Origin: Myxococcales bacterium
GTDB lineage: Bacteria > Myxococcota_A > Polyangia > Nannocystales > Nannocystaceae
Length of the DNA stretch: 64,000 bases
Direction: 5' to 3'
Assembly: GCA_020633335.1 (NCBI GenBank)
Contig: JACKDU010000015.1
Coordinates: 62,001 to 126,000, forward strand
Made by a program: the position numbers and the translations under genes. Numbering within the stretch: position 1 is the first letter of the stretch; every line of letters starts with the position of its first letter. Below are positions 43,869-51,778 of this stretch, piece by piece. The notes beneath the pieces were generated by a model. It searched no databases, had not been told where the DNA came from, and saw nothing but the letters and a program-made list of their open reading frames with translations.

Positions 43869-45041
43869 CTAGCGGCGCTCGAAGGTCCCGAGGACGACCT
43901 GCGCGCCCTCCTTGACCAGCCAGCGGCCGCCGGCCATCACCCCGTCGATCGCCAGGTCGTCGCCGAGGACCAGGAGATCGGCGTCGGCGCCGACCTGGAG
44001 GCGGCCCTTGCGGGGGAGGCGGAGGAGATCGGCGACGTTGCGGGTGAACACCGGCAGGACCCGCTCCAGGGCGACGCCCTCGCCCTCGACCAGGGCGGCG
44101 ATCGTGTCCCGGAGGGTGGTCGCCCGGCCGACGTCCATCGCCACGATCCGGCCGTCGCCGTCGAAGACCGGCATGCAGCCGGCGCCGTCGGAGGAGCAGG
44201 TGAGGCGGGCGTCGGGGAGCTCGGGGTCGGCGAGCCAGCGGGCGATCGCCTCGACCGCCGAGAGGCCGTCGCCGGGATCCTCGTCGGGGAAGGCGGTGAC
44301 GTCGATCGTCACCCCCTCGCGGGCGAGCGCGCAGGCCTCCCCGTAGAGGCGGCGCTGGCGGTTGACGTGGGTCGGGTGGAAGACCCGCGCCGGGAGCTCG
44401 GTGACCTCGAGGGCGCGGCGGACCAGCTCGAGGCCGCGGGGGCCGTCGCCGAGGTGGAGGTGGAGGATCCCGGCCTTGCCGCTCATCAGGCCGCCGACGT
44501 GGCAGTCGGCGGCGATCCGGACGAATTCGTCGAAGGTCGGCTGCGACGAGCGGTGGTCGGAGATCGCCAGCTCGCCGACGCCGATGATCGGATCGACGTA
44601 GACGATGTCGCGGCGGACCGAGCCGGTCAGGGTCGGCGGCGGGACCTCGTAGGCGCCGGTGTAGCAGTAGGCGGAGAGCCCCTCGACGCGGAGGCCGAGG
44701 ACCCGGGCGACGAGCTCGGCGACGGTCCGGGTGGTCGAGTCCGTGCCGAGGACGCCGACCGCCGTGGTCACGCCGGCGCGGGTGAGCTCGCCGAGCATCA
44801 CCGGCGGCACCCGGGTGTGCGGGCCCGCCTCCCCGCCGCCGCCGCCGAGGTGGACGTGGGCGTCGACCAGCCCCGGGATCACCCGCCGACCCTCGAGATC
44901 CTCGGAGCTCACGCCGTAGGCCGCGGGCGGCTCGGGGAGCGCGGGCGCGATCGCGGCGATCCGCCCGTCCGCGACCAGGAGATCGCAGCGGCCGCGGGGG
45001 TCGGGGTCGAAGAGGCTCGCGTTTCGGAGGAGCCGGAGCAC
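43869..45041 (-). CDS. iadA: Isoaspartyl dipeptidase (beta-aspartyl peptidase)
   Basis: A 390-aa amidohydrolase-superfamily enzyme of the IadA type, which splits beta-Asp dipeptides such as the beta-Asp-Arg made by cyanophycinase. Features: VIPGLVDAHVHLGGGGGE (metal His pair), CYTGAYEVPPPTLTGSVR, GVGELAISDHRSS, the carbamylated-Lys region GLMSGKAGILHLHLGDGP, FHPTHVNRQ, TAFPDEDP and TCSSDGAGCMPVF (catalytic Asp). GTG 45041 starts the protein at its first strand and follows TACCGT by eight bases, suggesting the operon is read from a leaderless promoter. First gene of the four-gene cyanophycin unit. Confidence 0.93.
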   Translation of the reverse strand: MLRLLRNASLFDPDPRGRCDLLVADGRIAAIAPALPEPPAAYGVSSEDLEGRRVIPGLVDAHVHLGGGGGEAGPHTRVPPVMLGELTRAGVTTAVGVLGTDSTTRTVAELVARVLGLRVEGLSAYCYTGAYEVPPPTLTGSVRRDIVYVDPIIGVGELAISDHRSSQPTFDEFVRIAADCHVGGLMSGKAGILHLHLGDGPRGLELVRRALEVTELPARVFHPTHVNRQRRLYGEACALAREGVTIDVTAFPDEDPGDGLSAVEAIARWLADPELPDARLTCSSDGAGCMPVFDGDGRIVAMDVGRATTLRDTIAALVEGEGVALERVLPVFTRNVADLLRLPRKGRLQVGADADLLVLGDDLAIDGVMAGGRWLVKEGAQVVLGTFERR

Positions 45042-45388
45042 AGGCGCGCACGGTACCCGAACGCGCGGCAGCGCGACAAGGGAGCCGGAGCCGGCGTCGG
45101 CGCTTGTGGGCGGGGTGCCCGGGGCCTGCGGGGGGCCTGCGAGCGGGGGTCGGGCGCCGTCCCGGGCCGGCGGAGCGCGCGGGCCGGGGCCCCGGGGCTC
45201 GGCGACCCCAGGCGCGCCGAGGGCGGAGCGCCGCGCTGGCGACCGCCCGACCGCCGCCCGAACGCCCGAACGCCCGAACGCCGCGCGACCGCCCGACCGC
45301 CGCCCGACCGCCGCCCCACCGCACGGACCGCCGACCCACGGCCGGCGGGCTCGGCCCTCCTGCGCGGGTGGGCGACGCCGGGTCCAAT

Positions 45389-45410
45389 GACATGTCCAAA
45401 AGAACATGTC
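45389..45410. promoter_or_regulatory. Perfect dyad GACATGT/ACATGTC with TGTCC-type core
   Basis: Seven-base arms GACATGT and ACATGTC flank CCAAAAGA. The 14-bp core TGTCCAAAAGAACA (45393-45406) belongs to the recurrent family. It sits 102 bp before the -35 of the next gene. Confidence 0.6.
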
Positions 45411-45511
45411 CTACGAGCGACGCGGAGCTCGGCGGCGGCGCGGCGATCAGCGGCCCCGCGTCCTCCCGAACTCCGTCGTCGCTCTCCCGGCGACCGCGCG
45501 GCACCATGTGA

Positions 45512-45540
45512 TTGACCGACGCGCCGGCAGCCGCTAGTCA
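45512..45540 (+). promoter_or_regulatory. Promoter TTGACC-N17-TAGTCA, leaderless
   Basis: TTGACC (45512-45517), 17 bases, TAGTCA (45535-45540), then five bases to the ATG at 45546. Spacing is ideal and the predicted transcription start falls on the start codon. Confidence 0.6.
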
Positions 45541-45545
45541 GAGCC

Positions 45546-46061
45546 ATGCGCATCGCCACCGTGTGCGGCAGCCTCCAGACCCGCTCGCGCAACCGGGCGC
45601 TCCTCGAGCGGGCGGCCGCCGTCGCCCCGGCGGGTGTCGAGGTCGTCGCCGACGACGCCCTCGCCGCGCTGCCGCTCTTCAACCCGGACATCGAGGACGA
45701 GGGCGCGACCCCGGCGGCCGTCGCCCGCTGGCGCCGACACCTCAGCGAGAGCGACGCGGTCCTGATCGCCTGCCCGGAGTACGGCCACAGCCTCCCGGGG
45801 GCGCTAAAAAACGGGATCGACTGGGTGATCGGCTCCGGCGAGCTCAACCGCAAGGTCGTCGCGATCACGGCCGCGGTCCTCCACCCGAGCCGCGGCCTGC
45901 GGGGCCTCGCCGCGCTCTCGGACACCCTCCACGCGGTCGATGCCCAGATCGTCTGGCGCGACTCGATCGTCGCCGACGCGGGGGCCGACGCGGCCCTCGT
46001 CGATCTCCTCGCGCGACTCGCCGAGGCCGCCGCCGAGGCCAGGGCCAGGGCCGCCGAGTGA
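45546..46061 (+). CDS. NAD(P)H-dependent FMN reductase family protein
   Basis: A 171-aa flavodoxin-like protein. The phosphate loop GSLQTRSRNRALLE binds FMN. ACPEYGHSLPGALKNGIDW is the conserved PEYN/YGxSxPGxLKNxIDW motif of the SsuE/ArsH/chromate-reductase group. Length is typical (about 180 aa). Members reduce flavins, quinones or metal oxyanions with NAD(P)H; the substrate here is open. A reading frame of 24 codons overlaps its stop by four bases. Confidence 0.9.
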   Translation: MRIATVCGSLQTRSRNRALLERAAAVAPAGVEVVADDALAALPLFNPDIEDEGATPAAVARWRRHLSESDAVLIACPEYGHSLPGALKNGIDWVIGSGELNRKVVAITAAVLHPSRGLRGLAALSDTLHAVDAQIVWRDSIVADAGADAALVDLLARLAEAAAEARARAAE

Positions 46062-46132
46062 CCGCCGCCGGAGCCGGCTCGGCCGCGATGCTCGACGCGG
46101 TGCGCTGGCTCGCCGAGGGTCGCGATGCCTGA
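46058..46132 (+). CDS. Possible 24-codon coupled micro-ORF
   Basis: GTG at 46058 overlaps the reductase stop (GTGA) and encodes 24 residues ending LDAVRWLAEGRDA. It could be a truncated remnant of a coupled gene or chance. Its stop touches a perfect 16-bp palindrome. Confidence 0.2.
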   Translation: MTAAGAGSAAMLDAVRWLAEGRDA

Positions 46133-46146
46133 CCTCACGTGAGGTC
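46131..46146. promoter_or_regulatory. Perfect 16-bp palindrome GACCTCACGTGAGGTC
   Basis: All 16 bases are self-complementary, centred on CACGTG, about 70 bp downstream of the reductase gene and 57 bp upstream of a promoter. It could be an operator for a dimeric regulator. Confidence 0.5.
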
Positions 46147-46202
46147 CTCGCCGCGGCCGCGGACGACGTCGCGGTCGTGGGTTCGGGCGCCACCCGAGCG
46201 TC

Positions 46203-46232
46203 TTGACACGGCCATCGCGGCCGCTCAATAGT
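46203..46232 (+). promoter_or_regulatory. Near-consensus promoter TTGACA-N18-AATAGT, leaderless
   Basis: TTGACA (46203-46208), 18 bases, AATAGT (46227-46232), seven bases, ATG 46240. This is the best sigma-70-type promoter in the window and puts the transcription start at the ATG. Confidence 0.65.
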
Positions 46233-46239
46233 CCGCGCG

Positions 46240-46764
46240 ATGCGAGCAGAAGCGCTGCGTACCCTCTTCACCTCCACCCTCCTCGGCGTCGTCATGCTCG
46301 CCGTCCCGGTCGCCTGCAGCGGCGACGACAGCTCCGGCTCCGACAGCGCCACCAGCGGCGACACGGCCGGCAGCACGGCCGGCAGCACGGGCGATCTCGG
46401 CGAGGGCGTGACCGACTGCACCCCTCCGGGGCTGCCGCAGGTCGTCTGTCAGGCGGGGCAGTACTGCGCCGACTCGGTCCTCGCCGACTGCCAGAACGGC
46501 TGCCTCAGCAACGACAACTGCGCCGCCGACCAGACCTGCGAGAAGGCGGCGGGCGAGGACGTCGGCTCCTGCCAGAACATGGGCGGCGCCGGACCGACCG
46601 AGGCCGAGTTCTGCGAGAAGCTCCTGGTCTGCGATCCCGCCGGGACGATGGAGCAGTGCTCGATGGTCTACAAGGGGACCAACGAGACCTGCCACCAGTG
46701 CATCGTCGACGGCAACTGCGGCGACATCAACAACGGCTCCTGCGACGCCCAGTGCGGGATCTAG
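46240..46764 (+). CDS. Small Cys-rich lipoprotein
   Basis: A 174-aa protein. The signal ends in LAVPVAC-SG (lipobox). A linker of Asp/Ser/Thr/Gly (GDTAGSTAGSTGDLGEG) follows, then a domain with about 14 cysteines (CQAGQYCADSVLADCQNGC, NETCHQCIVDGNCGD). Disulfide-rich extracellular domain of unknown role. A strong hairpin follows the gene. Confidence 0.83.
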   Translation: MRAEALRTLFTSTLLGVVMLAVPVACSGDDSSGSDSATSGDTAGSTAGSTGDLGEGVTDCTPPGLPQVVCQAGQYCADSVLADCQNGCLSNDNCAADQTCEKAAGEDVGSCQNMGGAGPTEAEFCEKLLVCDPAGTMEQCSMVYKGTNETCHQCIVDGNCGDINNGSCDAQCGI

Positions 46765-46800
46765 GCGCCGCGCCCGGATCTTCGCCGTCGACCTGAGCTG

Positions 46801-46846
46801 ACGAACCCCGCGGGCCCGCGCGCGTGGCGTGGACCGCGGGGTTCGT
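46801..46846 (+). terminator. 13-bp perfect stem-loop between two genes
   Basis: ACGAACCCCGCGG and CCGCGGGGTTCGT are perfect inverted repeats around 20 bases, 37 bases after the lipoprotein stop and 15 bases before the GNAT start. Likely a terminator, without a U tract; it could also sequester the next gene's start region. Confidence 0.6.
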
Positions 46847-46860
46847 GCATCCTCGCGTCC

Positions 46861-47373
46861 ATGAAGCCGATCTCGATCCGCCCGGTGGAGGAGCGCGACG
46901 CCGCCGCGATCTGCGGGATCTACGGCGAGGCGGTGCGGACCACGGTGAGCACGTGGGAGTACGAGGCGCCCGACGAGGCCGAGATCCTGGCGCGGCTCCG
47001 CGGGATCGTCGGCGACGGCTACCCCTACCTGGTCGCCGAGGTCGAGCCCGGCGAGCCGATCGTCGGCTACGCCTACGCGAGCCGCTGGCGCGCCCGGAGC
47101 GGCTACCGCTTCACGGCCGAGTCCTCGGTCTACGTCGACGCAGCCTGCCGCCGCCGCGGGGTCGGTCGGGCCCTCGTCGACGCCCTCGTCGACGCGTGCC
47201 GCGCCCGCGGCCTCCGCCAGCTCGTCGCCGGGATCGGCGACCTCGACAACGACGCCTCGATCGCGCTCCACCGCGCCTGCGGCTTCGTCGACGTCGGCGT
47301 CTTCCGGGGCGTCGGCTGGAAGTTCGGGCGCCCGCTCGACGCCCTCTGGATGCAGCGCTCGCTCACTGGTTGA
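46861..47373 (+). CDS. GNAT N-acetyltransferase (phosphinothricin acetyltransferase-like)
   Basis: A 170-aa protein with the Pat/Bar-type pattern: IRPVEERDAAAICGIYGEAV, STWEYEAPDEAEI, GYAYASRWRARSGYRFTAESSVYVD, the acetyl-CoA loop RRRGVGRALVDALVDAC and a C-terminal HRACGFVDVGVFRGVGWKFG. Relatives acetylate phosphinothricin, methionine sulfone/sulfoximine or other amino acids. Drug resistance is not implied. It overlaps the 3' end of the convergent oxygenase gene by 11 bases. Confidence 0.88.
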   Translation: MKPISIRPVEERDAAAICGIYGEAVRTTVSTWEYEAPDEAEILARLRGIVGDGYPYLVAEVEPGEPIVGYAYASRWRARSGYRFTAESSVYVDAACRRRGVGRALVDALVDACRARGLRQLVAGIGDLDNDASIALHRACGFVDVGVFRGVGWKFGRPLDALWMQRSLTG

Positions 47374-48115
47374 GGTAGCGGATCATCCGCACCGGATCGG
47401 CGCGCTCCTCGGGGGTCAGGTCGGAGAGCGGATCCTCCGAGAGCCGCGCCAGCGCGGGCGCGTCGAGCTCACCGCGGAGCGGCGTCGACGCGGCCAGGAG
47501 CCCGTCGATCTCCGGCCCGGCCGGGACGTCAAAGACCAGGTGGAGGCGCGCGGGGCCCTCGTTGATCGCGCCGTGGGGGCGGCTGTTGTTGAACGCGAAG
47601 AGGGTGCCGGCGGGGAAGTGCTGGAAGCGGCCCATCACCGAGAGGCGCGCCCCGGGCGAGGTGATCAGCGGGAGGTGCAGGCGGTGGTGCTCGTCCCAGT
47701 GCGCGGTGTTGTCGACGTGCATGCGGATCGCCGAATTCGGCGGGCTGAGGCCGAGCCAGGCGAGCGGCGCCGTGAAGCCGAGGGCGCCGTCGAGGAGCGC
47801 GCGGAGCCGCGGCAGGCGCTCGAGGATCGGCGCGTCGACGCCGTGGCCGGTGATCAGCTCGTCGCCCGGGAGGGCGCCCTGCGGGCCGGCGCGGAGGATG
47901 GTGAAGCGGGTGCCGCGGTGCCACTTCCAGAGGCTCTCGAGGTAGGGCAGCTCGACGTCAGCGAGCTCGGCGAGGAGCGGCTCGACGTCGACGCGGACGC
48001 CGGTGTCGAGGAAGGTGTAGGGCTTGGCCAGCGCCTGCGGGCTGCGGGCGTGGCGGCGCTGGTACATGCGGGCGGTCGGGGCGGTCGGGGTCGTCGGAGT
48101 GGTCGAGGCGGTCAT
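47363..48115 (-). CDS. Asp/Asn beta-hydroxylase-type 2-oxoglutarate oxygenase (RiPP cluster)
   Basis: A 250-aa protein. After a Thr/Pro-rich N-terminus, it carries the aspartyl/asparaginyl beta-hydroxylase jelly-roll: AIRMHVDNTAHWDEHHRLHL supplies the iron ligands His133 and Asp135, NNSRPHGAINEG the distal His181, and an Arg in ARLHLVFDVP would bind 2-oxoglutarate. Enzymes of this family hydroxylate Asp/Asn side chains in proteins, or free and peptide-bound amino acids. Last gene of the unit starting at 52806, 23 bases after the protease gene and with an AAGGAG SD. The peptide encoded upstream contains Asp and Asn in its C-terminal segment, a plausible substrate by inference. Confidence 0.83.
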   Translation of the reverse strand: MTASTTPTTPTAPTARMYQRRHARSPQALAKPYTFLDTGVRVDVEPLLAELADVELPYLESLWKWHRGTRFTILRAGPQGALPGDELITGHGVDAPILERLPRLRALLDGALGFTAPLAWLGLSPPNSAIRMHVDNTAHWDEHHRLHLPLITSPGARLSVMGRFQHFPAGTLFAFNNSRPHGAINEGPARLHLVFDVPAGPEIDGLLAASTPLRGELDAPALARLSEDPLSDLTPEERADPVRMIRYLNQ

Positions 48116-48138
48116 GGGAGGGCTCCTTGATGCTTGGG

Positions 48139-49821
48139 TCAGGCGGGGCGCGGGGACGCGAGCGCGTCGTCGAGGAGGGGGACGCAGGGGACCCCGAGGC
48201 CGGTGGCGGGGTCGAAGCCGGGGATGGCCCGAAAGCCAGGTAGTCGCCGCCAGGCGCGGCCGCCCGCGGGATCGGCGACCGGGAGCTCGAGGTCGGTGCA
48301 GCCCTCGGCGATGTCGCGGACGAGGCCGGGGCGCGCTGCGACGGCGGCGTAGAGGCGCGGGTGGAGCTGGCCGAGGCGGGGGAGGCCGCGGCCGCGCCGG
48401 AGCTGGTTGGCGCGGGCGACGAGGCCGGCCCAGATCGGCGCGGCGACGCTGGTGCCGCCCGCGTCGTCGCGGAACTCGCCACCCAGGAGGCAGGCGTAGG
48501 CGCTCGGGCGCGGGCCGTCCGGGCCGGGCGCGTCGGGGCCCCAGGCCATCAGCGCGACGTCGGGCTGGACGCGGCCGCTCGCCGGCGCGTCGGGGGCCCC
48601 CTCGCCGCGGGGGAAGCTCGGCGGCAGCAGGGGCCGCTGGTAGGCGGGGACCGGCACGCGCTCGCTGACGCCGCCGCCGCCCGCGAGCGCGCCGAGGCCG
48701 ATCGCCGCGCGCAGGGCCGCGGAGACCGGCGCGCTCCAGGCGACCTCGTGCCAGGGATCGAGCGAGCGCACCTGGGTGCCGCCGACGCTGAGCACCCGCG
48801 CCTCGCAGCCGGGGAAGGTGTCGGCCGGCGCGAGGCGATCGCAGAGCCCGCCCTCGGGGCCGCCGCTGGGGAAGCCGTCGTAGGCGCCCCAGTCGCCGCT
48901 GGCGGCGACCACCGTCACCCCGAGCGCCGCCGCCTGGTCGCAGAGCCCGGCGAAGACCTCGCCGCCGTGGACCGCGTAGTACTGGCGGGCCGGCGCGCTC
49001 CAGCTGGTCACCGCGACTGATGGCAATCGGGACATGTCCGAGAGGACAGCACGGAGGAACTCGCCCCAGGGGTCGGCGGCGACCGAGGGGTCGATCAGGT
49101 AGACGACCAGCCGGGCCCGCGGGGCGGCGGCCGCGAGCCACTGGAGCCCCATCGTCGTCTCGAAGCGGAAGCGCGGGTCGCTCGCGCAGGCGCCGAGCGG
49201 CGTCAGCGGGACCAGCTCGACCGCCGGCGCCGGCAGCCCGAAGGCCCGCGCGAAGCCGTGGAGGTCGGCCGCGTCCGGCACCCCGCCGAGCGCCATCACG
49301 GCGATCGTCTCGCCGGCGCCGTCGAGGCCGCGATCGAGGCCGTAGCCGCGGACCAGGGCCGCCGGGGTCACGCCGGTGGCGGGCGGCGAGGGGCAGGCGC
49401 GGCCAGGATCGTCGAGGTGTCGCGGCGACGCGGGCGCGCGCCAGGGGCCGAGCTCGAGCGCGAGCACGTCGCCCGCGAGCGCGGCCGGCAGGCGCGCGCG
49501 GGCCTCGGCGCCGGCGAGGCGGCGGCGCGCCCTCAGGACCTGCGCGACCTCGACCCCGAGGAGGCGATCGAGCGCCGCCGCGTCGAGCGTGATGTGCCAG
49601 CGGAGCCTGCCGAGGCCCGCGGGCGCGGGCGCGCGAGGCCGGCGTCCCGCCAGCCACCCGCGGAGGGCGGCCTGACGGGCCTCCGGCGGCGCGAGGAGGG
49701 CCGCGAGCGCCTCCCGCGAGAGGTGTGCGCCGCCCGGCGGACCCGCCGGATCGGCGGCCGCGTCGGCGAGCGCACGGAGCCCGGCGGCGTCGGCCGGGGC
49801 GAGGTCGAGGCTCAGACGCAC
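48139..49821 (-). CDS. Sedolisin (S53) family peptidase with missing catalytic Asp
   Basis: A 560-aa protein. Residues 1-130 resemble the pro-kumamolisin activation domain. The subtilisin-like catalytic domain follows. Ser458 (GGTSVAAPIWAGLVARANQ), the oxyanion Asp310 (VVAASGDWGA) and Glu221 (RFETTMGLQWLAAAAPRA) are present. The Asp normally four residues after the Glu is Gly225, so the Glu-Asp part of the Ser-Glu-Asp triad is broken. The C-terminal Ca-site pattern VRDIAEG and GFDPATGLG is kept. No signal peptide is visible, unlike secreted sedolisins. GTG 49821 overlaps the halogenase-like gene by 10 bases, so the two are translationally coupled. It may process the peptide precursor or bind it. 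Confidence 0.85.
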   Translation of the reverse strand: MRLSLDLAPADAAGLRALADAAADPAGPPGGAHLSREALAALLAPPEARQAALRGWLAGRRPRAPAPAGLGRLRWHITLDAAALDRLLGVEVAQVLRARRRLAGAEARARLPAALAGDVLALELGPWRAPASPRHLDDPGRACPSPPATGVTPAALVRGYGLDRGLDGAGETIAVMALGGVPDAADLHGFARAFGLPAPAVELVPLTPLGACASDPRFRFETTMGLQWLAAAAPRARLVVYLIDPSVAADPWGEFLRAVLSDMSRLPSVAVTSWSAPARQYYAVHGGEVFAGLCDQAAALGVTVVAASGDWGAYDGFPSGGPEGGLCDRLAPADTFPGCEARVLSVGGTQVRSLDPWHEVAWSAPVSAALRAAIGLGALAGGGGVSERVPVPAYQRPLLPPSFPRGEGAPDAPASGRVQPDVALMAWGPDAPGPDGPRPSAYACLLGGEFRDDAGGTSVAAPIWAGLVARANQLRRGRGLPRLGQLHPRLYAAVAARPGLVRDIAEGCTDLELPVADPAGGRAWRRLPGFRAIPGFDPATGLGVPCVPLLDDALASPRPA

Positions 49822-51689
49822 CGGGCCTCCGGCCGCGCGGGCGCCTCGGCCTGCGCCTGCACCTGCGAGCGCGCGAGCGCCTCGATCGGCGCCTCCTCCT
49901 GGGCCTCCCCCTCCCCCTCCTCGACGCGGATGAAGCCCTTCATCGCCGCGATCCGGACGAGCGCCAGGACGGCGCCGCGGAGCGCCTCCGGGTCGCGCCC
50001 GGGGAGGAGCGCCCGGGCCTCGGCGAGGAGCGCGGGGACGTCGGCGCAGCGCTGCATCGCCGCGACCACCGGCGCGAGCGAGGGATCGATCCGCGCCGGC
50101 GCGGCGGCGAGGCGGTGGCTCATCTGCGGCGTCTCGGTGACGAGGTCGTGGTAGACCTCGAGGCGCCCGGTGAGCCCGCGCTCGAGGTTCGGCTCGGTGC
50201 GGAGATCGAGGCGGCAGGGCGCGACGACGGTGTAGGCGGCCTCCGCCAGCACCTCGGGCTGGGGGACGCCGGCGTCGTGGTAGATCGCCTCGAGACCCTT
50301 CGCACCGCCGGTGATCCCCTGGATCAGCGGGACCACGGTCTCGGCGCCGGCGCCGAGCGCCCGGGTGACCGGGAAGAAGCCGGCGGTCGCCATCGTGAAG
50401 GCCTGGCGATCGGCGAGGCGGAGGCGGCCGGAGGCGTTGACGAGCTGCTGCGCCTCCCACCACCACGAGGGCGCCGCCTTGTTATTGCCGTAGAAGTAGC
50501 GCGCGAGCGTCAGGAAGGCGCCGTACTCGCCGCGGAGGTAGTCGGCGTAGGCCCGCCAGAGCGGCGCGGCCGGGAGGTCGGGGCGGGCGCGCTGGGTCAG
50601 CCAGGTGTAGGCCGCGCGGTGACCTGTCTGGAGGGCCAGGGTCACGCCGGTCGAGAGGATCGGGTCGACGAACATCGCCGCGTCGCCAGCGGCCGCCCAG
50701 CCGGGGCCGACCGGCTCCTTCGCCCACGACGACCAGTCGCGGCAGGCGCCGACGCGGGCGCCCTTGGGCAGGATGTCGTCGCGGAGGCGGGCGTTGGTGA
50801 CCAGGCCCGAGACCTCGGGGCAGCTCCGCAGGGAGTCCCAGAAGAAGGTCTCGAGGTCGACGTTCGCCAGCTGGTCGGTGAAGTGGTGGCGGTTGGTGAC
50901 GACGCCGACCGTCATCAGGTCGGGGCCGAGCGGGAAGTACCAGATCCAGCCGTGCTCGATCGCGGCGATGAAGACGGTCGAGCGGTCGCGGTCGCCGCTG
51001 TAGGTGACCTTCCACTCGGCGCCGCTGAGGTAGCCGTAGATCGCGAAGTTGTTGAGGGTCTCGTCGTAGACCCGCTCGCCGCGGGTGAGGATGTGCGAGA
51101 GGCCGGTCGCGTCGAGGACGAAGTCGGCGATGATCGTGCCGCTGCGCCCCTCGTCGTCCTCCCAGGCGATCTCGTGCTGGGTCGTCCCCGCGACCGGGGT
51201 CGCGCCGCGGGCCCGCGTCCCCTCGCGGACGTCGGCGCCGAGGCGGCGCGCGTTGTCGAGGAGGAGCTTGTCGAAGCGCGAGCGCTCGACGTTGAAGGCC
51301 GAGTAGGGGGTCCGCTGGGTCTGGCCGGGCCCGAGGAGGCGCTCAAAGTCCTGGCCGGTGACCTCGAGGATGTCGGCGCCGTCGTGGCGCGAGATCGTCT
51401 TGAGGGTCAGGTAGTCGGCGTTCCAGGGCCTGCGGTCCTGGCCCCAGATGAAGGTGACGCCCATCTTCTTGACGAAGTCGGAGTCGAGGAGGGTCTGGTA
51501 GATCCCGAGGTCGACGAAGACGCCGTTGGCCGCCGGGATCGTCGACTCGCCGACGTGCCAGCGCGGGAAGCGGGCCTTCTCGAGGAGGAGCACGCGGGCC
51601 CCCGGCGCGTACTTGCTGGCGATCGCGGCGAAGGTGGATCCGGCCGGGCCGCCGCCCAGGACGACACAATCTGCGTGTTCGACGGTCAT
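49812..51689 (-). CDS. FAD-dependent halogenase-like monooxygenase
   Basis: A 625-aa flavoprotein. The FAD motif is VVLGGGPAGSTFAAIAS (residues 9-25). FPRWHVGEST (41-50) is the conserved halogenase-type loop, VKKMGVTFIWG follows, and GWIWYFPLGPDLMTVGVV is close to the WXWXIP motif of flavin-dependent halogenases. GDAAMFVDPILSTGV binds the FAD tail. An extra C-terminal part of about 200 residues ends in an acidic, Ala/Gln-rich tail. Such enzymes chlorinate or brominate aromatic or aliphatic carbons, or act as plain monooxygenases. The terminal Phe-rich segment of the peptide upstream is a conceivable target. SD GAGGAGAG before the ATG. Coupled with the S53 gene. Confidence 0.85.
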   Translation of the reverse strand: MTVEHADCVVLGGGPAGSTFAAIASKYAPGARVLLLEKARFPRWHVGESTIPAANGVFVDLGIYQTLLDSDFVKKMGVTFIWGQDRRPWNADYLTLKTISRHDGADILEVTGQDFERLLGPGQTQRTPYSAFNVERSRFDKLLLDNARRLGADVREGTRARGATPVAGTTQHEIAWEDDEGRSGTIIADFVLDATGLSHILTRGERVYDETLNNFAIYGYLSGAEWKVTYSGDRDRSTVFIAAIEHGWIWYFPLGPDLMTVGVVTNRHHFTDQLANVDLETFFWDSLRSCPEVSGLVTNARLRDDILPKGARVGACRDWSSWAKEPVGPGWAAAGDAAMFVDPILSTGVTLALQTGHRAAYTWLTQRARPDLPAAPLWRAYADYLRGEYGAFLTLARYFYGNNKAAPSWWWEAQQLVNASGRLRLADRQAFTMATAGFFPVTRALGAGAETVVPLIQGITGGAKGLEAIYHDAGVPQPEVLAEAAYTVVAPCRLDLRTEPNLERGLTGRLEVYHDLVTETPQMSHRLAAAPARIDPSLAPVVAAMQRCADVPALLAEARALLPGRDPEALRGAVLALVRIAAMKGFIRVEEGEGEAQEEAPIEALARSQVQAQAEAPARPEARCV

Positions 51690-51741
51690 GGTCTCTCCTC
51701 TTCTCTCGATGAATGAAAGGACAGGTTCAAAGGAGAGCGGC

Positions 51742-51764
51742 CGCGGGGCGGCGAGCGCCCCGCG
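51742..51764 (-). terminator. GC hairpin between peptide gene and halogenase-like gene (attenuator candidate)
   Basis: CGCGGGGCG-GCGAG-CGCCCCGCG is a perfect 9-bp stem 15 bases after the peptide stop codon. Partial termination here would give more peptide than enzyme mRNA, as is common in RiPP operons. There is no U tract. Confidence 0.5.
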
Positions 51765-51778
51765 CCCGCGCCCGCGGC

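Larger units (their letters stand above)
45042..45545. other. 504-bp intergenic region: tandem repeats, dyad, promoter
   Basis: Space between the divergent iadA and FMN-reductase genes. 45232-45330 is a C/G-rich run with imperfect tandem units, including three perfect CCCGAACG octamers at 45257-45280. A dyad (45389-45410) and a promoter (45512-45540) follow. No convincing gene: the open frames here are biased shadows. Confidence 0.65.

Noticed and set aside
45232..45330. Short tandem units that could suggest a CRISPR array
   Set aside because: Units are 8-17 bp, lack spacers of constant length and there are no cas genes; simple GC-rich tandem repeats.
46131..46146. parS partition site
   Set aside because: Only the central TCACGTGA agrees; the outer GACC/GGTC differ from the parS consensus, and no ParA/ParB genes are near.
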